A stretch of DNA of 64,000 nt from Bradyrhizobium centrolobii (GCF_001641635.1 NZ_LUUB01000059.1:1-64000), one strand, 5' to 3'. Positions 46,800 to 57,145 are shown, counted from the stretch's first letter. Notes: generated by a model not told the origin, from the letters alone. Program-made: numbers and translations.

Positions 46800-46988
46800 T
46801 TACCTCAGTTTGAGACCTGACTGCTTTTCGATACTCTTAAGTGTCCCGATCGGGACATCCCGTTCGGGGTGCGGAACAGTTACGCGGCCCTTTTTGGATG
46901 GATGTTTGAATTGCACATGGCTGCCTTTCCGGGCCACCTCAAACCATCCATCCCCTTGAAGGGCCGAGATAATTTCCCGGCTTTTCAT
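46800..46988 (-). CDS. hicA: HicA mRNA interferase toxin
   Basis: A 62-residue double-stranded-RNA-binding-fold RNase that cleaves mRNAs independently of ribosomes. The catalytic histidine is in RKGSHVQFKHP and the C-terminus keeps IPIGTLKSI-like VPIGTLKSIEKQ. Toxin-first order is typical for hicAB. The ATG directly abuts a palindromic operator and lies only about eight bases from the predicted -10, so the mRNA may be leaderless. Confidence 0.92.
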   Translation of the reverse strand: MKSREIISALQGDGWFEVARKGSHVQFKHPSKKGRVTVPHPERDVPIGTLKSIEKQSGLKLR

Positions 46989-47024
46989 GGTGTGTACTTA
47001 TACACACCCTATGTACATTGTCAA
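46989..47024 (-). promoter_or_regulatory. hicAB promoter with overlapping operator
   Basis: Minus-strand TTGACA (47024-47019) and TATAAG (47002-46997) are 16 bases apart, both near consensus. The palindrome GGTGTGTA-CTTA-TACACACC (46989-47008) covers the -10 and runs to the start codon, a likely HicB site. Confidence 0.78.
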
Positions 47025-47215
47025 CATAAAGTTGACCTAGCGGTTCCGACCTCAGGACCGAAAATTCTAACGATAGCAGCCGCCTATCCAGCGACTGAAG
47101 TCCCTCTCAGCTAGACGATACGTCAGACGCTTGCCAACCGCGCCCCTGACGGCAAGGTCTGCACCTTCCCCGTCCGCCGGAGCGACCGAGGCTGCTCGAA
47201 CACGACAGCGCCACT

Positions 47216-48022
47216 TCAATAGTTGTCGAGTCGCTTGTCCGCATTCAACTTGTCATGGGACGAGCCGAAGACGGCAGGACGGGTCATCGTAACGCCGCCG
47301 AAGCTCGCTGTGACCTGGCCCGATGCCAGTTGTCCGTTCGAGTCCATTGCGGCGACGACGGAGTAGATTCGGTGGTTTTTCTCGGAACGCCACGTCTGCT
47401 GGACGACACCGGTGGTCCAGACTTCGACCTCCGGCCCGTACGAGCGGTAGGTGCAAGAGCAGTCGCCGTCCACCATCGTGGCGGTCGCCGACATCTTGAA
47501 CTTGCCGACGTCGAAGCCCATTATCGCGGAAAACCGGGCTAGCCTGTATGCGAGAGCCAGATTTCCGTCTCCGTCGAACTTCAACGTCGTCACCGTGTCG
47601 TCACGGCCATCGGGCTTACCGTTGACGATGTGAAGCGGTCCGGCCCAAATCATCTGGTCGGTCTTATGGGTTTTTCGATCGAACCAAGCCTGCGCCACCG
47701 GCCAGGACGCGTCGACCAAGGCGCCTGCCACTCGCTTGCCGACGGTCGACGCGGCGCCCGCGATCAAACCGCCGATAATGGGCTTGGAGAGCTTGCCGCG
47801 ATCCTCAGGTACGAAATCCTCGACCCGAGCGCCCACGGTCGAAAGCTTTTGCCCCACAGCCGCGCGACCGCCGACCGAGAAACCTTCGCTCAGGGGGATT
47901 GCCGTGACCGCCAGCAGGCCAAAGAGAGCGGCGACGGTGGTCGCAGCCCGAAGGCGGCGCCTTGGGGCCGGCTGCTCGAGCACCAGTGAAGCTTCGGCGA
48001 CGTTGAGCGCGGATGTGGTCAT
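47216..48022 (-). CDS. Unknown protein with one membrane anchor
   Basis: A 268-residue protein with an N-terminal cytoplasmic segment, one hydrophobic helix at about residues 26-45 and a long presumably periplasmic domain containing GGLIAGAASTVGKRVAGAL and beta-rich sequence with GDCSCTYRSYG. The start MTTSALNVAEASL is the only plausible ATG. I do not recognise the family, and the neighbours give no functional hint. Confidence 0.55.
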   Translation of the reverse strand: MTTSALNVAEASLVLEQPAPRRRLRAATTVAALFGLLAVTAIPLSEGFSVGGRAAVGQKLSTVGARVEDFVPEDRGKLSKPIIGGLIAGAASTVGKRVAGALVDASWPVAQAWFDRKTHKTDQMIWAGPLHIVNGKPDGRDDTVTTLKFDGDGNLALAYRLARFSAIMGFDVGKFKMSATATMVDGDCSCTYRSYGPEVEVWTTGVVQQTWRSEKNHRIYSVVAAMDSNGQLASGQVTASFGGVTMTRPAVFGSSHDKLNADKRLDNY

Positions 48023-48457
48023 CAGAAGGATCCAGAGTTGGGTCGAAATCTAATACTCAGCGGAGCGGTATGACCGGGCGCCGCCGAAAGACCATGCATC
48101 GGCTCTTGAGCCGACGGCCCCGGTCCGACCGAACTCAACAGTCGGCCTTAATCTCAGTGACCACGTTCGCCTCCTCGACCGCTTGACCTACAACGTTCCA
48201 AAAACATTGGGCGCGGGCAGACGGGGATCAATCCTGACAGTCCGATAGATTTTTTAATTGGTCTCAAGCCTGCTCCTCTTGAAATCGGTCAGCCGTCTAC
48301 CAAAGGCCGCTCACGGCGCGGTGGAGAAAGCGCGCTCTGAAGCAACTGCAGCGAAGTTCGGGAGGCGAGCTCGAACCGTACGGCGGGGCCGTGACGGGAT
48401 TGCAGGTATGGGAATATCTCGCCGGGCCTTGGAAGCTTGCCGTTCGCCTAGCGACGT
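48023..48457. other. Intergenic region
   Basis: Around 435 bases with no supportable gene. Confidence 0.3.
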
Positions 48458-48905
48458 TCAGGCGCTTGGCTTGTCTGGTGGGAAGCCGAACATCACGGCC
48501 GGCCCCGCGAAGCCGGCGGCGTCGTGCACCTGCTCGAAGAACGCGAGCAGCGCGCTTTCGAGGCCCGCTTCGTCAGCGAGGTCCTGACGCATGACGATCT
48601 TCTCCTTCCGGATCGGAAGCATTCGCTCCTGATCGACTGCGAGTGCGACGTCCGTCGTTCCGACAAGCCCCATCTCCACCTTGCGCGGAAACTTCAGGCT
48701 CAGGTGCTGGACGGCGAACGCGACCGCCGCATGGGTCTTCTCGAAGATCGCTTCGAGGTTTATACGGCGGGAATGAAGCGGGTTGGCACCCACTCGGGCC
48801 GGCCGCCGCGCTCGCGCACGATCATGGTGTTGCTGGCGAGCCAGAGCTCGCCGTTCTGAAACCAGCTGCGTGGCCCAGCGCAGCGGCGCCCGACCGCACC
48901 GGTAC
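48458..48905 (-). pseudogene. C-terminal remnant of a larger conserved protein
   Basis: Two minus-strand frames join across one frameshift near 48770: FQNGELWLASNTMIVRERGG with EWVPTRFIPAV, then INLEAIFEKTHAAVAFAV, VEMGLVGTTDVALAV and a clean C-terminus FGFPPDKPSA. The pattern resembles the C-terminal part of AlbA-type (Schlafen-like) DNA-binding/ATP-binding proteins, but that is from memory of similar sequences. The N-terminal half is absent. Confidence 0.45.
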
Positions 48906-49260
48906 CGTTCGACAGTCATTCCGTCGACGCCAACCTCTTCGAGGCGAGGTCGGTAGAGTTGAGCCGACTGAACGGCTCTTGAATAGCACAACCGGTGTCG
49001 GTACGCGGCCAGTTTCGGCAACCACCCAATATTGAGGGCAAGAGCACGCGTGAGGACGATGAAACGTGTGGCGAGGAAAGGCGCCCTGACACTCTGCGAG
49101 GCACCCCGTATAAAATTTCAGGATATACGTCTGCGCAAGAGGGGACGAAATTCTCTCTGACGAATCGCTGCCTGCCCTCGCAATGATCTTGGCCAGTAAC
49201 TCCGCGGAGGAACAGCCCACGTGACGACCCTATTCGGATCGTCACGCGACTGATCTTAAG

Positions 49261-49767
49261 TTATTTGCGATTCTTCGTGTTCGAGAGCTTTTCGACTGCC
49301 TCGCCCCTCAACGCTTCGCCCCCTGCGGCTGCCAGTTTCGACTTATCGCCGCTTGCGAAAGTGAAAGTGTCCGCGCCGGCGCTGACGCCATTCCATGCCA
49401 CAGGCTCGGCGAGCGAAAGTAGCCAAAGCCCCTGAAAGCCCGAGGCATTGTTGAGCTGTCCGGTCCACACGGTCGTCGAGCCACAGCCTGCGAAGTTGAC
49501 CGCGAAGCTGATGGCTGTGCCGCTACTGGTCTGTGCAAGCCACCCTGTCATCGTCTGAGGCGCGCCTTGGTCGCAGCTGTTCGCCGCCTTGTTCGTATAG
49601 GTCCCGGAAATTGCGCCGGTGCTCTGATTGTAGCTGTTGACCGTCAGGGTTGAGCCGTATTGGTTCGTCCAGGTCCAGAAGGTTTGGGCATCTGCCGTCG
49701 CTGCCAATAGCAGCCACAGGCAGGCCGATAGCATCCAATGCGTCCATTTCCAATTTGCGTGAGACAT
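49261..49767 (-). CDS. Bradavidin, secreted biotin-binding protein
   Basis: An avidin-family protein of 168 residues. A signal peptide (MSHANWKWTHWMLSACLWLL ending TADA, cleavage before QTF) is followed by the eight-stranded barrel sequence: WTNQYGSTLTV, TGAISGTYTN, the tryptophans of MTGWLAQ and TTVWTGQL, GLWLLS, and the biotin-contacting aspartate in SAGADTFTF. The C-terminus EKLSNTK matches the tail of bradavidin that inserts into a neighbouring biotin site. Avidins form tetramers and sequester biotin, possibly as a defence against competitors. The ATG at 49767 has GGAG six bases upstream. Confidence 0.9.
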   Translation of the reverse strand: MSHANWKWTHWMLSACLWLLLAATADAQTFWTWTNQYGSTLTVNSYNQSTGAISGTYTNKAANSCDQGAPQTMTGWLAQTSSGTAISFAVNFAGCGSTTVWTGQLNNASGFQGLWLLSLAEPVAWNGVSAGADTFTFASGDKSKLAAAGGEALRGEAVEKLSNTKNRK

Positions 49768-51244
49768 TGCCAACTCCATGTCGCTCCAGAAGGGTAGCGA
49801 TTTGCCTATAGCGCCAATTTTGGAGCGTTGCAATTTATACGTGCGTAAACTGCTATCACTTCTAGTAGTTGATTATTTTTCCTCATTCGCTTGGCGATCT
49901 ATTTGCCTTTGCAGAACTCGGCGAAGCGTGGCTGGCGCAATTTTCCTTCTGAGAGACTTACCGTGACGGCGCGTCGCGCCTGGGAGACAACAGCTGCAGC
50001 TCAGGGCATCATTGTCTCCCGAGGTCTGATGTACGAACCGAGCCACTAAGTCCTAGCCATGGACCGCACTCGACTGGCCTGAGCCGCAGATTTCGGCACA
50101 AGCAAAGGGCGGGCCAGCGGACGATCCAAAACGATGAGATTGGGAACCGCCACAAGCTCTGCTCTTTCCAATAGATCCCTTCTCGCGACGGATCGTATCG
50201 TGACGCGTTCCGCTGGTGCGCCAACAACCCGCGACGCTATGTCGGCGCGTCTCAAGGCCGAAACTATCGTCGTCTGCGGGCGTCAAACCTGCGAACATAA
50301 GCGGATGACGTAGCCTTTGCGTCGTTTTCGCCTCCGTTGCGCAGGAGTCCAGCAGGCCGCATCAACATAACAATCTGAGCCGGCCATCGGAATCGTATTC
50401 GCTGACCCTAACGGCTGGTCCGAGTGAAGCCGACGCGCCTGTCGGCGCTCGACCAGCGAGAACGACCATGTCTGTGCTCGGATCAGCGGGTTCAAGCCTC
50501 ATCGCAGACCCACCGGAACAGCCAAAGCTTCGCTTTACGGCTCTTTAGACGCACCGAGCGCACCTCAAAGCAAGCGCATCGGCAGCATCGCGGTATGCCG
50601 GCATAGATCTCACGAAGGTTGCGCGAGTGCCTATGGCGCAGATGTCGAATGTTGATCCGAAACCGCCAAGAACATCGGGCCTGCCGCCCGCCTGCTCGAA
50701 GCTTTGCGCCTCAGCTACGCAAAGCCCATGGCGCGCAGCCACGTATCGACTTGTCCAAATGCGTCCTGCCGCCACTGCCGGGCCGTGTATCTCAGATCCG
50801 GGTGCCTTCCACAACTCGACATACGCCAGCCCAAAGCCGTCGAGTTGCCTCGAATTCTTGCCGATGCAGTTGCACTTGAGCGCCCCCTTTCGCCCGCGAG
50901 CTCGTGGCGGCTCCTGAGGGTGCACTCGTTAATGTTGAAGCATCCTTCTGTTTAGAACAGGGCATGCCCTTCATCGGACGGAGTTGAGCAAACTTCGATT
51001 GCGACTTTGTTCGTGCCGGCCCGTCCGCGGACCGTCTATTCCCAAGGCGCCGAAAGAAGCGAGCGACGAGAACTGCACGCATCCGTCTTCTGGCGGAAGT
51101 TGGCTATGGCGGTGTTTTTGAGGATCTCGGGAGCACCCACCGGGATGACGCAGGTGGACAGCATTCGGAAGACTGGCCGTTCGTAGCTGTGTCCGGGCAA
51201 CCCGCTGCCAGCCCCGCCGTATTACCCGCCACTTTCCTTGTCGT
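49768..51244. other. Long stretch without a recognisable gene
   Basis: About 1.5 kb upstream of the transporter cluster. Frames up to 126 codons exist on the minus strand (50545-50925) but show no motif or start signal. Probably degraded accessory DNA. Confidence 0.3.
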
Positions 51245-51273
51245 TTGACAATGGGTCATACCTAGTATACCTA
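51245..51273 (+). promoter_or_regulatory. Promoter and palindromic operator of the ABC importer operon
   Basis: TTGACA (51245-51250) is followed after 17 bases by TACCTA. The palindrome CATACCTAGTATAC (51257-51270) lies between and over these elements. Almost the same string, GCATACCTAGTATGC, occurs in the promoter of the divergent-cluster GntR gene. Confidence 0.65.
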
Positions 51274-51304
51274 ATGGACCAGCCTGTGAGCTGAGAGACC
51301 AGGG

Positions 51305-52195
51305 ATGGAAAATTATAGGACCGGGAGAAGGGCTGTATTGGCAGATGCGCTATCTCTCGCGCTTGCGGCAGCGGTTCACCACCAGAGCGCGGCCGAGGCA
51401 CTCGCCGATCGCGTTCGGAACAACGCTACTATCACCGTCGGCATCTATAACGTCGCGCCATGGGGATATAAGAACGAAGACGGCTCCATATCCGGAATCC
51501 ACCCTGACTTGCTCAGAGCCGTTCTTGGGTCACTTGGAATCAGCAACATTGAATTCGCAATTGTCGAATTTCCTGCGTTGATCCCCAGTCTCGTGTCCAG
51601 GCGTATTGACATCGTCGCAACTGGCATGGCGATCACGCCCGTACGATGCCAGCAGGTCATATTCACCGAACCCGATCTCGCTATTGGCGATGCGCTTGTC
51701 GTTCTTCCGGGCAATCCGAAAAACCTTCACAGCTACACCGATATTGCCAATAACCCTGACCTGCGCATTGGAGGCGCCCGCGGGACCACCAACGTTGAAA
51801 ACGCCTTCAAGGCAGGCATCCCAAGAGAAAGGATCCTTCAATTTGACGGCGGCAAATCGATCATTGCGGCGCTATTCGCCGGTCGGATTGACGCCATCGC
51901 TTGGTCTGTTCCCACTGCGATCAACGCGCTCAAGGACCCCGCCGTCCAAGGTAAGGTCGAGCGTGCTCTTCCATTCAAAGGCGTCGTTGAAAACGGCCGC
52001 GAGTCAGCCTTTTACACCGCCATGGTGTTCAGGCCGGAAGATAAAGAGCTGCGCGACCGATACAATGAAAGTTTTGCAACCCTGAAGTCTACGGGAACGA
52101 TTAAGCAGATCATGGCCAAGTACGACTTCACCGACACGGAGTTGGTCCCTGCTGGACTCACGGCTAAGGACCTATGCGGTGACAATTATCGGTAG
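51305..52195 (+). CDS. ABC importer periplasmic binding protein, EhuB-like
   Basis: A 296-residue family 3 solute-binding protein. The N-terminus contains TGRRAVLADALSLALAAA, a twin-arginine-like export signal. The mature protein keeps ITVGIYNVAPWGY, GIHPDLLRAVLGSLG, FPALIPSLVSRRIDIVATGM and the hinge motif RIGGARGTTN. Such proteins bind polar amino acids or compatible solutes such as ectoine. It is followed by two permeases and an ATPase. A second binding protein of the same family lies at 59675-60556, sharing a C-terminal AKDLCGDNYR/AKELCGSDYR ending. Confidence 0.88.
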   Translation: MENYRTGRRAVLADALSLALAAAVHHQSAAEALADRVRNNATITVGIYNVAPWGYKNEDGSISGIHPDLLRAVLGSLGISNIEFAIVEFPALIPSLVSRRIDIVATGMAITPVRCQQVIFTEPDLAIGDALVVLPGNPKNLHSYTDIANNPDLRIGGARGTTNVENAFKAGIPRERILQFDGGKSIIAALFAGRIDAIAWSVPTAINALKDPAVQGKVERALPFKGVVENGRESAFYTAMVFRPEDKELRDRYNESFATLKSTGTIKQIMAKYDFTDTELVPAGLTAKDLCGDNYR

Positions 52196-52482
52196 AGATA
52201 GCTCCGTTCATCCCATCGGCTCGCCAGCCGGGCCTTGGTGCGACCGGCAAATTCTCTACCAAATATCCGTGCTGCAGCTCATCGATTGGCATAGCTCGGA
52301 TATGCTCGACGACTGACCTTTAGGCGGGAGAGCCTGCAACCGCCGGCGAGGCGCACCAGCACTCGGCTCTCACATTGTGAGTTGCTGAGCGCGACTAAAG
52401 ACAGCGCTCGCTTCAAGCACATGGGCTACGCAACGAACATAAGTGTCCGAGATCGACAGACACGTGAACGGGAGCGGGACTG
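52196..52482. other. Intergenic region between binding protein and permeases
   Basis: About 290 bases, long for an operon of this type. No gene or clear terminator seen; differential expression of the binding protein is possible. Confidence 0.3.
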
Positions 52483-53130
52483 GTGAGCTTTTTCGCAATA
52501 CTTCGATCAATCTACGAGGGCTTTGGCATAACCGCGGCTGTGGCCACCCTCGGGCTCTTATTTGCCATACCATTCGCGGTGATTGCGGGCGTTCTGCAGC
52601 ATTTTGCGACCGGACCATTACGCTGGATTGTCACCGCCGTAATTGAGTTTTGGCGAAGCTCATCCGTCATCGTCCTTCTCTACGCCTTTTACTACACGCT
52701 GCCTGCTTTCGGTATCTTTCTTTCGGGTATCACTGTCGGAGCCATGGTGCTCGGGTTCAACATTGGCGGATATGGTAGCCAGTCGGTACGCGCCGCGCTC
52801 CAGTCGCTCAATAAGGGCCAGCGAGAAGCCGGTCTGGCCCTTGGACTAAGTCGCTTCGACGTACTTCGCTTGATCGAACTGCCTCAGGCGATTACCGCGA
52901 TGTTTCCGACCTTCATCAATCAGGCCATCCAGCTCATCAAGGGCACCACTCTGGTCTCCCTTATTGCGCTGACCGACATGACATTCCGCGCGAAGCAGAT
53001 TTCCGAGCTTGGGTATAATCCCGTCGGTATCTACTCAGCTTTGGCTCTTTCGTACCTGATCCTTTGCTACCCGGTCACTATCTTCGGTCGCCACGTCGAA
53101 CGGCGATTTGCCACTCGAAAGGCCCGCTAA
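52483..53130 (+). CDS. ABC importer permease, EhuC-like
   Basis: A 215-residue inner-membrane permease of the HisMQ family with about five helices and the EAA loop EAGLALGLSRFDVLRLIELPQA. GTG start at 52483. Its TAA stop overlaps the ATG of the second permease, so the two are translated together as a heterodimer. Confidence 0.88.
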   Translation: MSFFAILRSIYEGFGITAAVATLGLLFAIPFAVIAGVLQHFATGPLRWIVTAVIEFWRSSSVIVLLYAFYYTLPAFGIFLSGITVGAMVLGFNIGGYGSQSVRAALQSLNKGQREAGLALGLSRFDVLRLIELPQAITAMFPTFINQAIQLIKGTTLVSLIALTDMTFRAKQISELGYNPVGIYSALALSYLILCYPVTIFGRHVERRFATRKAR

Positions 53131-53792
53131 TGAATTTCAATTTTTCTTTCGCAATCGAGATCGTTCCCCGGGTGCTTGAAGGGATCGGCAATACGGTGAT
53201 GATCGCGATCATCAGCTTCATTGGAGCAGCTGCTCTTGGGCTGTTCTGGGAATTGCTTCGACGATCTCACGCCACTGTCCGGCCGGTGGTCCAATTCGTC
53301 ATTGACGCGATTCGATCGACGCCTGCGCTTGTGCAGATATATTTTCTTTTCTTTGTGCTCCCCTATTACGGTGTGACGCTCCCGGCTCTCCTCGTCGGTT
53401 CGTTCGGACTAAGCTTCTATTACTCTGGGTACATGTCCGAAGTATTCAAGGCAGGAATCGATGCCGTCCCTGCCGGGCAAAGCGAAGCGGCTCAGAGCCT
53501 TGGGCTCAGCTGGGCTGACATGATCAGGTTCGTTATTCTTCCACAAATGCTGCGGAACGTCGCTGCGCCGCTCGGCGCCTATTCGATTTCGATCTTGAAA
53601 TCGACACCGTTGCTGGCTGTCATTTCCGTGCCGGAATTGCTCGGAAGCGCGCTGGACGTTGCATCCGATACATATCGCTACGCCGAACCCATGTTCGACG
53701 TTGGTGTCCTTTTCCTAGCGATGTCCCTGGTTGCGGTGGCCGGCATTACTCAGCTCGAGCGCCGGCTCGGACTGACAGCTCCCTCTCACTAA
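53130..53792 (+). CDS. ABC importer permease, EhuD-like
   Basis: The second HisMQ-type permease, 220 residues, with the EAA loop [19 protein letters not shown]. The ATG at 53130 is chosen by overlap with the upstream stop although the frame is open to 53064. Works with the preceding permease and the downstream ATPase. Confidence 0.88.
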   Translation: MNFNFSFAIEIVPRVLEGIGNTVMIAIISFIGAAALGLFWELLRRSHATVRPVVQFVIDAIRSTPALVQIYFLFFVLPYYGVTLPALLVGSFGLSFYYSGYMSEVFKAGIDAVPAGQSEAAQSLGLSWADMIRFVILPQMLRNVAAPLGAYSISILKSTPLLAVISVPELLGSALDVASDTYRYAEPMFDVGVLFLAMSLVAVAGITQLERRLGLTAPSH

Positions 53793-53808
53793 AGTCTTGG
53801 AGAAACAG

Positions 53809-54570
53809 ATGGCTCTTCAAACGAACTCCTGTTCGGGCAATGCTGCCGTAACGATGGAGCAGCTTTGCAAGTGGTATGGATCGTTCCAGGTTCTTCACAA
53901 TGTGGATTTGTCCGTTGCGGTTGGAGAGCGGATCGTCGTTTGCGGCCCATCCGGGTCCGGGAAGTCGACACTCGTCCGATGCATCAACCAATTAGAGACA
54001 CACGAAAAGGGCCGCCTTATCGTGAACGGTGTAGAGCTGTACAAGGGAATGAAGGGCTTGGCCGAGCTGCGGCGCGATGTTGGGATGGTGTTTCAGCAAT
54101 TCAACCTGTTTCCACACCTGACGGTGTTGGATAACTGCACACTGGCGCTCGTTCGGGCACGAAAGCTGGCCAGAGACCAGGCCGAGGAAATTGCGATGGA
54201 GAACCTCAAGAAAGTCCGCATTCCTGAGCAGGCTCATAAGTTCCCGACGCAGCTCTCGGGCGGCCAGCAGCAGCGTGTCGCCATCGCGCGAGCATTGTGC
54301 ATGAAGCCAAAGCTTATGCTGTTTGATGAGCCTACATCGGCGCTGGATCCAGAGATGATCAAAGAGGTCCTTGATGTTATGACCGAGCTCGCGAGGGACG
54401 GTATGACAATGATTTGTGTGACCCACGAAATGGGGTTCGCGCGTGAGGTTGCCGACCGGATTATCTTTATGGACTCAGGCAGAATCATCGAGCAAGCCGC
54501 GCCCTCCAAGTTCTTCAAGAACCCCGAACATCCCCGGGCGCAGCAATTCCTCGGTCAGATGCTGCACTGA
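53809..54570 (+). CDS. ABC importer ATPase, EhuA-like
   Basis: A 253-residue polar-amino-acid-type ATPase: Walker [11 protein letters not shown]-loop [10 protein letters not shown], signature LSGGQQQR, Walker [13 protein letters not shown] and the switch histidine in VTHEMG. ATG at 53809 has GGAG six bases upstream. Completes the ehuBCDA-like importer set. Confidence 0.92.
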   Translation: MALQTNSCSGNAAVTMEQLCKWYGSFQVLHNVDLSVAVGERIVVCGPSGSGKSTLVRCINQLETHEKGRLIVNGVELYKGMKGLAELRRDVGMVFQQFNLFPHLTVLDNCTLALVRARKLARDQAEEIAMENLKKVRIPEQAHKFPTQLSGGQQQRVAIARALCMKPKLMLFDEPTSALDPEMIKEVLDVMTELARDGMTMICVTHEMGFAREVADRIIFMDSGRIIEQAAPSKFFKNPEHPRAQQFLGQMLH

Positions 54571-54997
54571 ACCTCAAGCTACTGGTTAGAACGCAAGCTC
54601 CGTCATGGCGAGGCTCAGGCGCAAATTGTAGGGCCGGCAGTCGCAGTGCATGACCCCGCTCCTCGAGCAGATTGAGCTGTCGAGCTTGAGCGCCGAAGCA
54701 GTAGCGGGCGATGACAAGATCGACGCGGCTCGGGCCACGCCCCTTCGCGACACGCGCTATTGCCGAGTCCCCTAAGGGCTTTCACAGGCCTATGCTGCGC
54801 AAGCGCCTGGCTACGCACTAACCCGCTTGATCCTCGCTGTTGAGACATCTCGATCCAGACCAGCTTACAAGGTCACGGGAATCGCCGCTCTATAGTCGAC
54901 CGCCGATCAGCTGCCGTCAAAATGGCACTCTGCTCGTTTCGGGATGCGGCTCAGTCGGATACCGGACGTCTGCGGCTTTCGTCGAATGCTGAGGTTG
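54571..54997. other. Intergenic region between convergent genes
   Basis: About 430 bases between the convergent ATPase and regulator genes. No gene seen; a shared terminator would be expected but I could not identify a clear hairpin with a U-tract. Confidence 0.3.
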
Positions 54998-55768
54998 TCA
55001 GGCGCGATGCTTTGAAGAACCGACGCTAGAAGCGCCTGGACGCGAGGCGCGTCCATTGCGCGCCGGGAAGCTGACAGAACACGAAAGTCGGTCGAAGGGA
55101 GCTTGGAGGACACCATAGATCGAGATGTCCGCAGTGTCCGTGCTGAACTTGTAAAAGCGTCGAAGAATTGGGTATCCAGTCGGAATACCAAATACGTCTT
55201 CGACCTGGCCAGTGGCCGGAGCGGCGTCAATGATGAGATCTGTATTTGTCACAAGGATATTGTGACGGCGCAGCGCTTCAGTGACCAACCGCTCGGAAAA
55301 CTCATCGACGATCTCATCGGCGACGTCTGCCGACAGATATGTCGAGTCGTATAAGAATGGCATATCATCGATAAATATGGTCTTGCGGACGCATAGCATT
55401 GCTTCCCTCGGAGGACTGAAGGTAAGCATAACGGGATCTGCAATCTTCTCACGGGTAACCGAAAGTAATTGCATTGTGGTCCCCTCAAAAGAGGGCGCCG
55501 TCATATCCAGCTTGCGCAGAATCCTGGTCTGCTTTTTGACGTAGGTACCTTTTCCAGCAACTGAGACAATCATGCCGGCAGCTTGAAGATCGCGAAGAGC
55601 CCGTTTGATCGTAATGAGGCTGACTCCGAATTCCTCCCCAAGCATCGCGGTGGAGGGAATCGGAGCATCCGGCTGATATGTCCCATTGGAAATGCGCTTG
55701 AGAATTTCCTCACGCACTGTGACGTGGAGCGACGAGGTTGGGCGCAGACGAGAGGGTGCTACCGACAT
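54998..55768 (-). CDS. GntR/HutC-family regulator with UTRA effector domain
   Basis: A 256-residue regulator: the N-terminal winged helix has IPSTAMLGEEFGVSLITIKRAL typical of GntR proteins. The C-terminal UTRA domain has PREAMLCVRKTIFIDDMPFL, IDAAPATGQV and PILRRFYKFST. Such repressors release DNA on binding a pathway metabolite. It lies inside the transport/catabolic cluster, and a near-perfect palindrome in its own promoter recurs at the other promoters of the cluster, so it is the likely local regulator. It differs from EnuR of ectoine clusters, which carries an aminotransferase-like domain. Confidence 0.88.
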   Translation of the reverse strand: MSVAPSRLRPTSSLHVTVREEILKRISNGTYQPDAPIPSTAMLGEEFGVSLITIKRALRDLQAAGMIVSVAGKGTYVKKQTRILRKLDMTAPSFEGTTMQLLSVTREKIADPVMLTFSPPREAMLCVRKTIFIDDMPFLYDSTYLSADVADEIVDEFSERLVTEALRRHNILVTNTDLIIDAAPATGQVEDVFGIPTGYPILRRFYKFSTDTADISIYGVLQAPFDRLSCSVSFPARNGRASRPGASSVGSSKHRA

Positions 55769-55898
55769 TTCGATTCAATCTCGCTCTGGCCGAAAGGCCC
55801 TGTATTCCGATTGGCGCCAAGGGACATTCGCCCTGATAACCTCGATCGCACATCCAGGCGCCCTGACGCGAACGGGCATGTCTCGCGATCCAGCCATG

Positions 55899-55930
55899 GC
55901 ATACCTAGTATGCTTGCCATCACATGTCAA
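55899..55930 (-). promoter_or_regulatory. Promoter and operator of the GntR gene
   Basis: Minus-strand TTGACA (55930-55925) and TAGGTA (55907-55902) are 17 bases apart. GCATACCTAGTATGC (55899-55913), a perfect palindrome of two 6-base arms about CTA, covers the -10. Confidence 0.65.
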
Positions 55931-56131
55931 CTTTCGTGCCTCAAACCGCGCCATATTGGCCGAAGATGGGGCAGGTTCCCGATCTCGGCTCATTCGAGAT
56001 GAAGGCGAACCGGCTTGCTTCGCCTCGCACACGACAGGAGCGAAGAGGCGCCGCACGGTCCTTAAACCGCAACTGCAACGTCCCTCATTGTCCTGCGTGG
56101 TCTCGAAATCGGGCGCGGTCGTCCTGGACTA

Positions 56132-57145
56132 TCAAGCCGCCTCTCCCATCACCGACATTAGGCCGAAGAGAGCATCGCCGGTGTGAGTTAAGGTCGGAAA
56201 GCGGCGGTAAGCAACCAGACCTGAGGCCGAGAATTTTAGTTCGACCGGTTCGGCAACGGCACTACTCAGTGGATAGACACGGCCGGCCGGCTGGTTCGTC
56301 TTCACCTCATCGCCGGGCTTGACGAACGGCTCGAACAGGCCATCGCAAGGCGCGTAGATGGAGTTGTGCGGGCTTTGATACTTGAGGATCACGGAAGAGC
56401 CTGCCTCGATCGCACCCACGGCTGGAACGATTCCATAATCGTGCAGAACCCTCCTCAGACCGCGCTCTGCGATCCCGAGACCACGTTCTGAGAGAGTGGC
56501 CCCAAGACCCAACTCCGTTGTGAGGGCTGGAATTCCGTGTTGCTCAGCGGCGGCGTAGAGAGTTGATCCGGCGCCTGCCCCTGCCCCATCCGTGATCGCT
56601 CCATACGGCGCACCAAAGCATTTTAGAAGTCGCAAGATCGCGGCGGCCTCAGTGTCATTTCGACCGGGCCTTGCCAGCGCAACTGGCAAATAGTCGAGCG
56701 AGCGGCCTCCCGAATGAAGATCGATAACCAGATCTGCCAAAGGAAACAGTTCTGACGTCACATAATGGGCGATCATTGCGGTTGGCCCACTATCCGCATC
56801 GCCCGGAAACGCACGGTTCAGGTTACCCTCATCCAGCGGCGAATTGCGGCGGCCGGCGCTGACGGCGGGCCAATTTAGAGCAGGCAGGATGATGACACGA
56901 CCGCGCAGATTTGCACAGGATGACAATTCCCGGGCAAGGTTACGCAATGCAATTTGCCCCTCGTACTCGTCGCCGTGCGTTCCTGCGGTCAAGAGGGCCG
57001 TTGGTCTGTTGCCGCCGTTGAAACAGAGTATGGGAACCGGTATCCAGCCGTAAGCGGATGTGTCCGACGAATAGGGGACGCGAGCATAGTCGGCCTGCAT
57101 TCCGATGGCCGAGAAATCGATCTTACTCCAGACGCGGCTCTTCAT
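56132..57145 (-). CDS. DoeB/EutE-like zinc deacylase (AstE/AspA family)
   Basis: A 337-residue succinylglutamate-desuccinylase/aspartoacylase-type amidohydrolase. The zinc-binding histidine and glutamate are in AGTHGDEYEG, the third ligand in IDLHSGG, and the substrate arginine region in GNLNRAFPGD. In ectoine breakdown, DoeB/EutE removes the acetyl group from N-alpha-acetyl-diaminobutyrate made by the M24 hydrolase encoded next to it. The gene runs in the same direction as that hydrolase, 116 bases behind it. The actual acyl substrate here is inferred only. Confidence 0.82.
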   Translation of the reverse strand: MKSRVWSKIDFSAIGMQADYARVPYSSDTSAYGWIPVPILCFNGGNRPTALLTAGTHGDEYEGQIALRNLARELSSCANLRGRVIILPALNWPAVSAGRRNSPLDEGNLNRAFPGDADSGPTAMIAHYVTSELFPLADLVIDLHSGGRSLDYLPVALARPGRNDTEAAAILRLLKCFGAPYGAITDGAGAGAGSTLYAAAEQHGIPALTTELGLGATLSERGLGIAERGLRRVLHDYGIVPAVGAIEAGSSVILKYQSPHNSIYAPCDGLFEPFVKPGDEVKTNQPAGRVYPLSSAVAEPVELKFSASGLVAYRRFPTLTHTGDALFGLMSVMGEAA

